Source: Oscillospiraceae bacterium
Lineage (GTDB): Bacteria; Bacillota; Clostridia; Oscillospirales; UBA929
Direction: 5' to 3'
Assembly: GCA_031282535.1 (NCBI GenBank)
Contig: JAITDM010000202.1
Span: 1 to 5,230, forward strand
DNA length: 5,230 bases
Shown: positions 1-5,230 of the stretch, piece by piece
Layout: every line of letters starts with the position of its first letter
How positions within the stretch are numbered: position 1 is the stretch's first letter
Program-made: the position numbers and the translations under genes
The notes under the pieces: model-generated
What the model was told of the DNA's origin: nothing
The model's input: the letters and a program-made list of their open reading frames with translations, nothing else
Databases searched by the model: none

Positions 1-411
1 CGCCTGCGCGCAGGCGTCGGCCAGCAGCGCGGCGTTGCCCTCGCCGCGGTAGCCGAAGTGGAAGTCGTAGCCCGCCACCACATGCGTGGCGTTGAACCGC
101 CCAATGAGCAGTTCCTGCAAAAAATCGCGCCACGACATGTGCATCAGCGCGTCGTCAAAGTGCGCAAAGATGACCTCCTGCATGCCGTACAGGCGGCGGA
201 TCAGGTCGGCCCTGTCCTCGACGGTGCACAGCAGGGGGATGGCGTGGTCCAAAATCAGCGCTTCCGGATGACTGTCAAACGTCAGCGCACAGGGCCGCGC
301 GCCGCTGCGCGCCGCCGCCTCGGCGGTCCGGCGCAGCAAAACGCCGTGCCCGATGTGGACGCCGTCGAAAAACCCGAGCGCGATGGCGCGGCTCACTTTG
401 GGGCTATCCAT
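1..411 (-). CDS. ribF: Bifunctional riboflavin kinase/FAD synthetase, N-terminal part (truncated by window edge)
   Basis: RibF phosphorylates riboflavin to FMN and adenylylates FMN to FAD in the cytoplasm. Only the first 137 codons are present, in an open frame to base 1. They cover most of the N-terminal FAD-synthetase (nucleotidyltransferase) domain. Visible motifs are LGFFDGVHIGH (residues 12-22, with the HxGH nucleotide-binding signature at 19-22), TFDSHP (44-49), and VAGYDFHFGYRGEGN (112-126), matching the family G-x-DF-x-FG motif. The riboflavin-kinase domain would lie beyond the left edge, so whether this is the two-domain form cannot be seen. The ATG at 411 is well fixed: an in-frame TGA lies three codons upstream and GAGGTGA sits 6 nt before it. 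Only about 11 residues precede LGFFDG, slightly fewer than in B. subtilis RibF. The start overlaps the truB stop by 8 nt, the usual Firmicutes truB-ribF arrangement, which suggests coupled translation. Confidence 0.93.
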   Translation of the reverse strand, partial: MDSPKVSRAIALGFFDGVHIGHGVLLRRTAEAAARSGARPCALTFDSHPEALILDHAIPLLCTVEDRADLIRRLYGMQEVIFAHFDDALMHMSWRDFLQELLIGRFNATHVVAGYDFHFGYRGEGNAALLADACAQA

Positions 412-1300
412 CAGCTTTCACCTCGAAAAAATTCTTTTCTGTGTGGACGGCACGGCCGTGGTCCGCCGCACGCACACGGCCTATCAACAAAAACACGCCC
501 CCCGCGCCGTACACGCGGCACAGCGCGCCCGCGGGCGGGGCCTCCGGCGGCGCGGGAAAGGGTGCGCCGACGCGGCAGCGGGCCTCGTCCCGGGGGCCGA
601 CTGTCAGGGCGGGGAGATCGGCAAAGAGGACGTCGACCGGCCTTAGCAGGGCGCCCGCGCCGTCCCCGGCGGCCGCCACATCCTCCAAGGTCACGGCATC
701 CGCCAGAGAGAAAGGATGGGCGTAGGTGCGGCGCAGCGCCGACAGCGCGGCCCCGCAGCCCAGCGCCTGACCCAGGTCGTGCGCCAGGGTGCGGACATAC
801 GTGCCCTTGGAGGCGCGCACGCGCAGCGTGCAGCCGTCCGCCGTCGTCTCCTCCAGCGTCAGCGCGTGAACCGTCACCGGGCGCGGCGGCCTCTCGACCG
901 TCACCCCGCGCCGCGCCAGCTCATAGAGCTTGTGCCCGCCCACTTTGACCGCCGACACCATCGGCGGCACTTGGAGGATCTCCCCGCAAAAGGCGGGGAG
1001 CGCCGCCTCCAGTTCCGCGCGCGACGGCCGCCTGTCGGAGACATGCGCCACCGTGCCGCTCGTATCCTGGGTGTCGGTGACGACGCCGAAGACGATCCGG
1101 GCCACATATTCTTTGTCGCCGAGCAGGTACGCGCTGGCGCGCGTGGCACGCCCGACGAGCACGGGCAAAACGCCGGTGGCCTGGGGGTCCAGGGTGCCGC
1201 CGTGCCCGATGCGGCGCTGTTTCAGCAGGCCGCGCAAACGGGCCACCACATCGTGGGAGGTATAGCCCGCCGGTTTGTCAATGACCAGAATCCCGTCCAT
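404..1300 (-). CDS. truB: tRNA pseudouridine(55) synthase TruB
   Basis: TruB isomerises U55 of the tRNA T-loop to pseudouridine and also acts as a tRNA folding chaperone. The 298-residue protein is complete. It opens with GILVIDKPAGYTSHDVV (residues 3-19). The catalytic aspartate is D38 in GHGGTLDPQATGVLP (32-46). The base-stacking tyrosine is Y65 in DKEY, followed by TDTQDTSG (75-82). Substrate-binding segments are QVPPMVSAVKVGGHKLYELAR (110-130, split here only by description) and SKGTYVR (164-170). Residues from about 225 form a short C-terminal domain resembling the PUA-like region of bacterial TruB. Two positions differ from E. coli: GHTG is GHGG, and the aromatic residue of PMYSA is V; both look like tolerated variation. 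The ATG at 1300 lies inside the end of the nrnA-like gene (23-nt overlap), and the TAG stop at 404-406 lies inside ribF. Both overlaps favour translational coupling. Confidence 0.97.
   Translation of the reverse strand: MDGILVIDKPAGYTSHDVVARLRGLLKQRRIGHGGTLDPQATGVLPVLVGRATRASAYLLGDKEYVARIVFGVVTDTQDTSGTVAHVSDRRPSRAELEAALPAFCGEILQVPPMVSAVKVGGHKLYELARRGVTVERPPRPVTVHALTLEETTADGCTLRVRASKGTYVRTLAHDLGQALGCGAALSALRRTYAHPFSLADAVTLEDVAAAGDGAGALLRPVDVLFADLPALTVGPRDEARCRVGAPFPAPPEAPPAGALCRVYGAGGVFLLIGRVRAADHGRAVHTEKNFFEVKADG
412..424 (-). promoter_or_regulatory. Ribosome binding site of ribF, inside truB
   Basis: GAGGTGA at 424-418 lies in the last codons of truB, with 6 nt between it and ATG 411. Its TGA is in frame with ribF, so it both provides the binding site and rules out any longer ATG or GTG start. 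Confidence 0.8.
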
Positions 1301-2285
1301 GCGGCGCCTTCACCTCCGCCACGGCCGCCAGCATCTGCCGGCGCACCTCCGCCCGGTCCCCGCTGCACTGGCATCCGCCGGCGCGGGGGTGCCCGCCGCC
1401 GCCGAGCAGCGCGCAGATGCGGTTCGCCTCCCAGCGCTGCGAGGTGCGGACGGAGATCTTCCAGAGGTCGGCGGCCTGCTCGCGGAGGGTCACGCCGATC
1501 TCGACGCCCTCCATCTTGCGCGGCAGGGCCGAGATGTTGTCGATGTCGTCCTCGTCGGCCTGCGTCTTCGCCAGCATCTCCAGCGTGAGATAGCAAAACG
1601 CCGTCGCGCCCTCGTCGAAGAATTCTATCTCGCCGAGCACCAGCGCCTCGGTCTGGAAGCGCCGGCGCGACTTGATCTCAAACACCTCCAGGTTCACGGT
1701 GGCAAACGGAATGCCGGTGTCGATCAGCGCGGCGGCCACGCGGTGCGTGCGCGCCGTCGTGTTGGAATAGCGAAAACAGCCGGTGTCCGTGGACACGGCC
1801 AGGTAGAGCGGCAGCGCCACCGCCTGCGTGAGGGCGACGCCCATGATTTCGAGCACTTCGAAGATGATCTCCCCCGTGGAGGCCCGGCCCGGCAGCACGC
1901 AGCCCAGCCGGCCAAACCCGCTGTTGGTCTCGTGGTGGTCGATCACCAGCGCGATGCGGTTCTCCCAGGATTCGTAGATCTTGGGCAGCAGCGTCGGCGA
2001 GGCCACGTCGACCGCGACCAGCACGGCGGTTTCCGGCGGCGCGCCCGGCCAGAGGTAGTCGGCGACATAGGGGGCGTAGCGGGCGGTGACCTCCGGGTTT
2101 TCCAGCACGTACGCCGTCTTGCCCAGCGAACGGAGCCCGGCGCACAGGGCGGCGGCACTGCCCAGCGTGTCCCCGTCGGGGCGCTGGTGGGTCAGGACAA
2201 AAACCGTGTCCATCGCCGCGAGCCGCTCGGCCGCCTCCGCGACCGTGATCATGCGATACGCGGTGTCTGCGTCTGTATTTGACAT
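1278..2285 (-). CDS. nrnA: DHH/DHHA1 family phosphoesterase, NrnA-like (oligoribonuclease / pAp phosphatase)
   Basis: This is a cytoplasmic metal-dependent phosphoesterase. Characterised NrnA proteins degrade 2-5 nt RNAs from the mRNA decay pathway and dephosphorylate pAp; some relatives cleave c-di-AMP or pApA. Substrate here is inferred, not visible. All DHH-family motifs are present in the 335 residues: THQRPDGD (32-39; H33, D37, D39), VAVDVAS (90-96; D93), the name-giving DHH in VIDHHETN (114-121; D116, H117, H118), and STDTGCFRYSNTT (165-177; D167). The DHHA1 RNA-binding domain ends with GGGGHPRAGG (295-304). There is no signal peptide or membrane segment, and no CBS or PAS domain of the kind found in GdpP. 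I chose ATG 2285 over GTG 2294 because AAGGAG lies 8 nt before the ATG but touches the GTG. It sits 40 nt after rbfA and overlaps truB by 23 nt. The gene symbol is by family resemblance. Confidence 0.9.
   Translation of the reverse strand: MSNTDADTAYRMITVAEAAERLAAMDTVFVLTHQRPDGDTLGSAAALCAGLRSLGKTAYVLENPEVTARYAPYVADYLWPGAPPETAVLVAVDVASPTLLPKIYESWENRIALVIDHHETNSGFGRLGCVLPGRASTGEIIFEVLEIMGVALTQAVALPLYLAVSTDTGCFRYSNTTARTHRVAAALIDTGIPFATVNLEVFEIKSRRRFQTEALVLGEIEFFDEGATAFCYLTLEMLAKTQADEDDIDNISALPRKMEGVEIGVTLREQAADLWKISVRTSQRWEANRICALLGGGGHPRAGGCQCSGDRAEVRRQMLAAVAEVKAPHGRDSGH
1301..1317 (-). promoter_or_regulatory. Ribosome binding site of truB, inside the preceding gene
   Basis: A perfect GGAGGTGA at 1317-1310 lies within the last codons of the nrnA-like gene. 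The GGAGG core is 12 nt from ATG 1300, longer than the usual 5-9 nt. No closer in-frame start exists that keeps the conserved MDGILVIDKP opening. Ribosomes finishing the upstream gene would pass over this site. Confidence 0.7.
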
Positions 2286-2299
2286 ATGAGGCACTCCTT
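2286..2299 (-). promoter_or_regulatory. Ribosome binding site of the nrnA-like gene (decides the start)
   Basis: AAGGAG at 2299-2294 sits 8 nt before ATG 2285. The in-frame GTG at 2294 shares its first base with this motif, so it cannot use it. This makes the protein begin MSNTDAD rather than three residues earlier. Confidence 0.85.
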
Positions 2300-2305
2300 A
2301 GGCTT

Positions 2306-2325
2306 CGGCGCCCGGCGCGGCGCCG
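2306..2325 (-). other. Perfect 7-bp GC hairpin between rbfA and the nrnA-like gene
   Basis: Directly after the rbfA TGA, the arm CGGCGCC (2325-2319) is followed by a 6-nt loop, GCGCCG, and the exact complement GGCGCCG (2312-2306). All seven pairs are G-C. The bases after it are AAGCCTAAGG with no T-run, so it does not look like an intrinsic terminator. It ends 6 nt before the Shine-Dalgarno site of the next gene. It may protect or separate the messages, or tune translation; function is not shown by the sequence. Confidence 0.7.
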
Positions 2326-2703
2326 TCAGTCGTCTTGCGTTTCGTTCTCGTCGCCCGCCGTCTCGCGAAGGCCGGTCAACACCTGCTGGATCCGCGCCCC
2401 GCGGGCGAGCGAGTCGTCGGCGATGAACTGCAATTCCGGCGTGTGCCGCAGCGAAAGAGCGGCCGCGAGTTCCCGGCGCAGGTATCCGGCGGCCGATTTG
2501 AACCCGGCCACCACGGCCCCGGCGTCCGCGCCGTCGCCCAGCACGCTCACGTAGACGCGCGCCAGAGAGAGGTCCCGCGTCGTCTCCACATGGGTTAAAC
2601 TGACCACGCCCCTGATGCGCGGGTCTTTCAGCGTCTGTATCAGGCGGGAGAGTTCCCGCAGGATCTCCTCGTTGATCTTCTGCATACGGCCCGTACCCGG
2701 CAC
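2326..2703 (-). CDS. rbfA: 30S ribosome-binding factor RbfA
   Basis: RbfA binds the 30S subunit near the 5' helix of 16S rRNA during late maturation and is needed for cold adaptation in E. coli. With the start used here the protein has 125 residues, the normal family size. It forms a single type II KH-like domain: helix 1 INEEILRELSRLIQTLKDPR (10-29), strands covering GVVSLTHVETTRDLSLARVY (32-51), the AxG-type kink SAAGYLRREL (70-79), and the closing FIADDSLARGARIQQVL (93-109). The tail from about 114 is short and acidic. The start is GTG in every candidate longer than the internal ATG at 2685. GTG 2703 is preferred over GTG 2712 because GGGGGTGA ends 5 nt before it, whereas that same motif overlaps GTG 2712. 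It follows infB by 42 nt, the conserved infB-rbfA pairing in bacteria. Confidence 0.94.
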   Translation of the reverse strand: MPGTGRMQKINEEILRELSRLIQTLKDPRIRGVVSLTHVETTRDLSLARVYVSVLGDGADAGAVVAGFKSAAGYLRRELAAALSLRHTPELQFIADDSLARGARIQQVLTGLRETAGDENETQDD

Positions 2704-2716
2704 TGCCTTCACCCCC
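2704..2716 (-). promoter_or_regulatory. Ribosome binding site of rbfA (decides between GTG starts)
   Basis: GGGGGTGA at 2716-2709 differs by one base from GGAGGTGA, the full complement of the usual 16S rRNA 3' end. It lies 5 nt before GTG 2703 but overlaps GTG 2712, so 2703 is the better start. The alternative start would add only three residues, MKA. Confidence 0.7.
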
Positions 2717-2719
2717 GAA

Positions 2720-2750
2720 CACGATGATATCCAATATTTATAAATTTATC
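2720..2750 (-). other. A+T-rich spacer after infB
   Basis: From the infB stop the transcript-sense strand reads TAAATTTATAAATATTGG and then ATATCATCG, an A+T island in otherwise G+C-rich DNA. It includes the perfect palindrome ATAAATTTAT (2749-2740). A weak promoter-like pair, TTGTGA (about 2771-2766) and TAAATT (2748-2743) with 17 nt between, matches consensus at 4 of 6 positions each. Alternatively it is a single-stranded mRNA cleavage site. Neither role is established. Confidence 0.35.
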
Positions 2751-5133
2751 GTTCGATCTCTTCCATCACAAAGGCCTCGACGACGTCGCCCTCCTTGATG
2801 TCGTTGAAGCGCTCGATGCCGATGCCGCACTCGTAGCCGGCCGCCACCTCGCGCGCGTCGTCTTTGAACCGCTTCAGGGAGGCGAGTTCGCCCTCGTGCA
2901 CGACGATGCCGTTTCGCACCAGGCGCGCCTTGGCCAGCCGGACGATCTTGCCATCGAGCACGTAACAGCCCGCCACCGTGCCGACGCCGGTGACCCTGAA
3001 GACCTGGCGCACTTCGGCGCGCCCCAGCACGACCTCTTTGAACTTCGGCGCGAGCAGGCCCTTCATGGCGGCCTCCATCTCCTCGATCGCCTCGTAGATG
3101 ACGCGGTAGAGGCGCACGTCCACATGGGCGCGCTCGGCGCTGTCGCGGGCCGACGGTTCCGGCCGGACGTTGAACCCGATGATGATGGCGGAGGCCGTGG
3201 CGGCCAGCAGGATGTCCGATTCGTTGATCGCGCCCACGGCGCTGTGGATCACCCGGACCCGGACCTCGTCCGTCGAGAGCTTTTCGAGCGACGTGCGCAC
3301 GGCCTCGGCCGAACCCTGCACGTCGGCTTTCACAATGATGTTCAGGTCCTTGATCTGCCCCTCCTGGATCTGTGCGAACAGATCTTCCAGCGAGACCTTC
3401 TGCCCCACGGGGCGGGCCGTCTCCTCCTTGTGCTGGTGTTTGCGCTGCTCGACGAGCTCGCGGGCCATGCGCTCGTCGGCCACGGCGTGGAACTGGTCGC
3501 CCGCGTCCGGCACCTCGCCCATGCCGATGATCTCCACCGGCACGGAGGGCCCGGCCGTCTCGATCTTGCGGCCCTTGTCGTCCGTCATGGCGCGCACACG
3601 GCCCACCGAGGTGCCGGCGATCAGGATGTCGCCCTGCCGGAGCGTGCCGTTTTGCACGAGCATCGTGGCCACGGGGCCGCGCCCCTTGTCGAGCCGCGCC
3701 TCGATGACGCTGCCGCGCGCCGGGCGGTTCGGGTTGGCCCTGAGATCGCACATGTCCGCGGTGAGGAGCACCATCTCGAGCAGCCGGTCGATCCCGGCGC
3801 CCGTCTTGGCCGAGACCGGGCAGACGATCGTGTCGCCGCCCCACTCCTCGGCCACCAGATTGTGTTCCGTGAGCTGCTGCATGATCTTGTCCGGGGTCGC
3901 GTCCGGTCTGTCCATCTTGTTGATCGCCACAACGATCGGCACATGGGCGGCCCGGGCGTGGTTGATCGCCTCCACCGTCTGCGGCATGATGCCGTCGTCG
4001 GCGGCCACCACCAAAATGGCGATGTCCGTGACCTGTGCGCCGCGCATGCGCATGGAGGTGAAGGCGGCGTGGCCCGGCGTGTCGAGGAAGGTGATCTGCC
4101 GGCCGTTCAGCGAGACGCGGTAGGCGCCGATGTGCTGCGTGATGCCGCCGAACTCGCCGGAGGCCACGCTGGCCTGACGGATATGGTCGAGCAGGGAAGT
4201 CTTCCCGTGGTCGACATGGCCCATCACGACGACCACCGGGTCGCGGGGCACGAGCGCTTCTTTTTCGTCGACGCTGTCGTCGATCAGTCTCTCCTCAATC
4301 GTTACAACCACCTCGCGTTCCACCCGGGCGCCCATCTCCATCGCGACGAGGGAGGCGGTTTCGAAGTCGATGGTCTGCGGCAGGGAGGCCATGACGCCCA
4401 GTTTCACAAGTTGTTTTACCACTTCGGTCCCCGTCTTCTTCATGCGGGCCGCGAGTTCGGAGACCGAGATCTCGTCGGGGATGAGTACCTTGATGGGCTG
4501 TTTTTTCAGCGCCTCGAGCTGGAGGCGGCGCATGCGCTCCTGTTCCTCCTGACGGCGCTTCTGGCTGAAGGGCACGCCGGACTTCTTGTCGGGCGCGCGC
4601 TTGATCTTCTCTTTGCCGCGTTTCATGTTCTGCGCGCGCTCCGGCACGAGCTGCTCAATGCGCTCGTCGTACCGGCCGAGGTCCACCGTGGCGCCGCGCG
4701 TGTCGATGATGCGCACCCGCGGCTCGTGCTTCCTGGGCTGCTCCGGCGCGGGGGCGGGCGTCGGGGCGGCGTCGGGGGCGGCTGGGGCGTGGGCGGACGC
4801 TGCGGCCGGCGGCGCCGCGGCCGGTGTGTCGGCGGCGGCGGGTGCGGGCGCTGCGGTCTCCGCCGCGGCGGCAGGCGCCGGCACGGCGGCCGGGACCGGT
4901 GCTGCGGCCGGCGGCGGCGCTTTGTACGTCTTGGAGAAGACGATCTCAATGTTCTCGATCTGGTGGGTCTGCGTGATCTCGTCGAAGATGACATTGAGCT
5001 CCTCGTCGGTGAGTACCTGCATATGGTTTTTGGGCGGCGTCAGATATTTGGCCATGATATCGGACACCTTCTTCGAAGGAAATCCGAAATCCTTGGCCAC
5101 CTCGTGCACCCGGTATTTGATCAAATTGCTCAT
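2746..5133 (-). CDS. infB: Translation initiation factor IF-2
   Basis: IF2 is the GTPase that recruits fMet-tRNA to the 30S initiation complex and promotes 50S joining. The 795-residue protein is complete. Residues 1-60 form a first IF2_N-type domain (KYRVHEVAKDFGF). Residues 71-132 are a proline/alanine linker, and 165-212 a highly charged, lysine/arginine-rich stretch. A second IF2_N domain spans about 213-268. The G domain carries GHVDHGKT (305-312, G1), GGITQHIGAY (329-338, G2), DTPGH (351-355, G3), NKMD (405-408, G4) and SAK (441-443, G5). Domain II follows at about 471-565, domain III at about 595-690, and the fMet-tRNA-binding C2 domain at about 700-790 (TGVGTVAGCYV and YECGIGIERFNDI). 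No key residue is missing. ATG 5133 has AGGGGG 7 nt upstream; the ATG at 5149 is in another frame. Neighbouring rbfA downstream is the standard arrangement; nusA-ylxR-ylxQ would be expected upstream, outside the window. Confidence 0.98.
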   Translation of the reverse strand: MSNLIKYRVHEVAKDFGFPSKKVSDIMAKYLTPPKNHMQVLTDEELNVIFDEITQTHQIENIEIVFSKTYKAPPPAAAPVPAAVPAPAAAAETAAPAPAAADTPAAAPPAAASAHAPAAPDAAPTPAPAPEQPRKHEPRVRIIDTRGATVDLGRYDERIEQLVPERAQNMKRGKEKIKRAPDKKSGVPFSQKRRQEEQERMRRLQLEALKKQPIKVLIPDEISVSELAARMKKTGTEVVKQLVKLGVMASLPQTIDFETASLVAMEMGARVEREVVVTIEERLIDDSVDEKEALVPRDPVVVVMGHVDHGKTSLLDHIRQASVASGEFGGITQHIGAYRVSLNGRQITFLDTPGHAAFTSMRMRGAQVTDIAILVVAADDGIMPQTVEAINHARAAHVPIVVAINKMDRPDATPDKIMQQLTEHNLVAEEWGGDTIVCPVSAKTGAGIDRLLEMVLLTADMCDLRANPNRPARGSVIEARLDKGRGPVATMLVQNGTLRQGDILIAGTSVGRVRAMTDDKGRKIETAGPSVPVEIIGMGEVPDAGDQFHAVADERMARELVEQRKHQHKEETARPVGQKVSLEDLFAQIQEGQIKDLNIIVKADVQGSAEAVRTSLEKLSTDEVRVRVIHSAVGAINESDILLAATASAIIIGFNVRPEPSARDSAERAHVDVRLYRVIYEAIEEMEAAMKGLLAPKFKEVVLGRAEVRQVFRVTGVGTVAGCYVLDGKIVRLAKARLVRNGIVVHEGELASLKRFKDDAREVAAGYECGIGIERFNDIKEGDVVEAFVMEEIER
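4738..4923 (-). other. Low-complexity Pro/Ala linker of IF2
   Basis: Codons 71-132 of infB encode almost only alanine and proline with scattered T, E, D, H and S. The DNA is correspondingly built from GCG, GCC, CCG and CCC codons, and is the most G+C-rich part of the window. Such linkers between the IF2 N-terminal domains are common, variable in length and probably disordered. They also produce long spurious open frames on the opposite strand. Confidence 0.9.
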
Positions 5134-5146
5134 ATTTGTGCCCCCT
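5134..5146 (-). promoter_or_regulatory. Ribosome binding site of infB
   Basis: AGGGGG at 5146-5141 is followed by a 7-nt spacer, CACAAAT, and the infB ATG. It fits a Shine-Dalgarno site with one mismatch to AGGAGG and supports the start at 5133. Confidence 0.8.
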
Positions 5147-5169
5147 CATGTATGGTTCATCGGATGGAT

Positions 5170-5193
5170 GGGATACGCCGGCCCATGCGTCCC
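5170..5193 (-). other. Imperfect hairpin in the infB leader
   Basis: GGGACGC (5193-5187) can pair with GCGTATCCC (5178-5170) if two bases bulge, around an 8-nt loop, ATGGGCCG. No T-run follows, so it is not a good intrinsic terminator. It starts within the last copy of the tandem repeat and ends about 24 nt before the infB Shine-Dalgarno site. Chance occurrence in G+C-rich DNA is possible. Confidence 0.35.
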
Positions 5194-5230
5194 TTAGCGG
5201 CCCTTAGCGGGAATCGGCGGAATCGGCGGA
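5191..5230 (-). repeat. Two adjacent short tandem repeats upstream of infB, probably at the end of an upstream gene
   Basis: On the minus strand the unit TCCGCCGAT occurs twice in a row plus TCC (5230-5210), followed directly by CCGCTAAGGG twice (5210-5191). Each second-repeat copy contains TAA, at 5206-5204 and 5196-5194, which close two different frames (ending SADSADSR or PPIPPIPAKGR). The third frame runs to TGA at 5159-5157. An upstream gene, by operon convention ylxQ or ylxR, probably ends here, but too few codons are visible to say in which frame. Confidence 0.75.

Noticed and set aside
424..440. T-run near the end of truB as a possible terminator
   Set aside because: Six T residues occur on the transcript strand, but no GC-rich stem precedes them, and the run lies within truB codons just before the ribF ribosome binding site.
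58..1588. Plus-strand open frames of about 290 codons at 58-948 and 716-1588
   Set aside because: Both are antisense to ribF and truB, strongly Arg/Pro/Ala-biased, and cross gene boundaries. They look like G+C-driven shadows.
1275..2282. A 335-codon open frame on the plus strand
   Set aside because: It lies antisense over the whole nrnA-like gene, is rich in R, H and G with no recognisable domain, and is explained by the G+C-rich third positions of the real gene.
2738..3844. A 368-codon minus-strand open frame inside infB
   Set aside because: It is an alternative frame of the IF2 coding sequence, dominated by R, G and A, while the main frame is unambiguous IF2.
3170..4123. A 317-codon open frame on the plus strand
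   Set aside because: It is antisense to the IF2 GTPase domain, Ser/Arg-rich and domainless. The opposite strand carries every IF2 motif.
4738..4923. Repeat-like DNA that might be a CRISPR or VNTR array
   Set aside because: There is no regular repeat-spacer unit. It is codon-level low complexity for alanine and proline, continuous with the IF2 frame.
4586..5197. A plus-strand open frame of 203 codons, Ala/Gly-rich in the middle
   Set aside because: Its apparent repeat character is the reverse complement of the Pro/Ala linker of IF2. There is no plausible start site or domain.
1..5230. A hidden novel system such as a defence or toxin module
   Set aside because: Every stretch longer than about 100 nt is occupied by a recognised core gene on the minus strand, with no room for an additional protein-coding gene and no sign of transfer such as odd composition, integrase or attachment repeats.

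Overview
The window is one tightly packed stretch of a translation and ribosome-maturation operon, read entirely on the minus strand. In transcription order (right to left) it holds infB (initiation factor IF2, complete), rbfA (30S maturation factor, complete), a DHH/DHHA1 phosphoesterase of the NrnA type (complete), truB (tRNA pseudouridine-55 synthase, complete) and the first 137 codons of ribF (FAD synthase/riboflavin kinase), which runs off the left edge. I see no rRNA, tRNA, mobile element, CRISPR array or convincing intrinsic terminator. All four complete genes are intact, with no frameshift.

Organism: the order infB-rbfA-DHH phosphoesterase-truB-ribF is the Firmicutes nusA-infB operon layout, and a DHH gene between rbfA and truB is common in Clostridia. 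The first 60 residues of IF2 (KYRVHEVAKDFGF... and DEELNVIFDE) resemble IF2 of Ruminococcaceae/Oscillospiraceae. Base composition is high, roughly two thirds G+C by eye, so a high-GC oscillospiraceal gut clostridium is my best guess. This is inference from motifs and order, not a database result.

Layout: 5134-5230 is the leader before infB. It carries two adjacent short tandem repeats, an imperfect hairpin, and probably the last codons of an unidentified upstream gene. 2746-5133 is infB. 2704-2745 is an unusually A+T-rich spacer. 2326-2703 is rbfA. 2286-2325 is a spacer with a perfect 7-bp GC hairpin. 1278-2285 is the nrnA-like gene, which overlaps truB (404-1300) by 23 nt; truB overlaps ribF (1-411) by 8 nt. 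The overlaps and Shine-Dalgarno sites lying inside upstream genes point to one polycistronic mRNA with coupled translation of the last three genes.

Together the genes serve translation start-up and RNA metabolism: IF2 brings initiator tRNA to the 30S subunit, RbfA matures that subunit, TruB modifies and helps fold tRNA, the NrnA-like enzyme clears very short RNAs, and RibF makes FMN/FAD. This is an ordinary core-genome region. I found no new system. The observations worth a second look are small: the two intercistronic elements, the duplicated sequence around the stop codon upstream of infB, and a possible internal start in infB.
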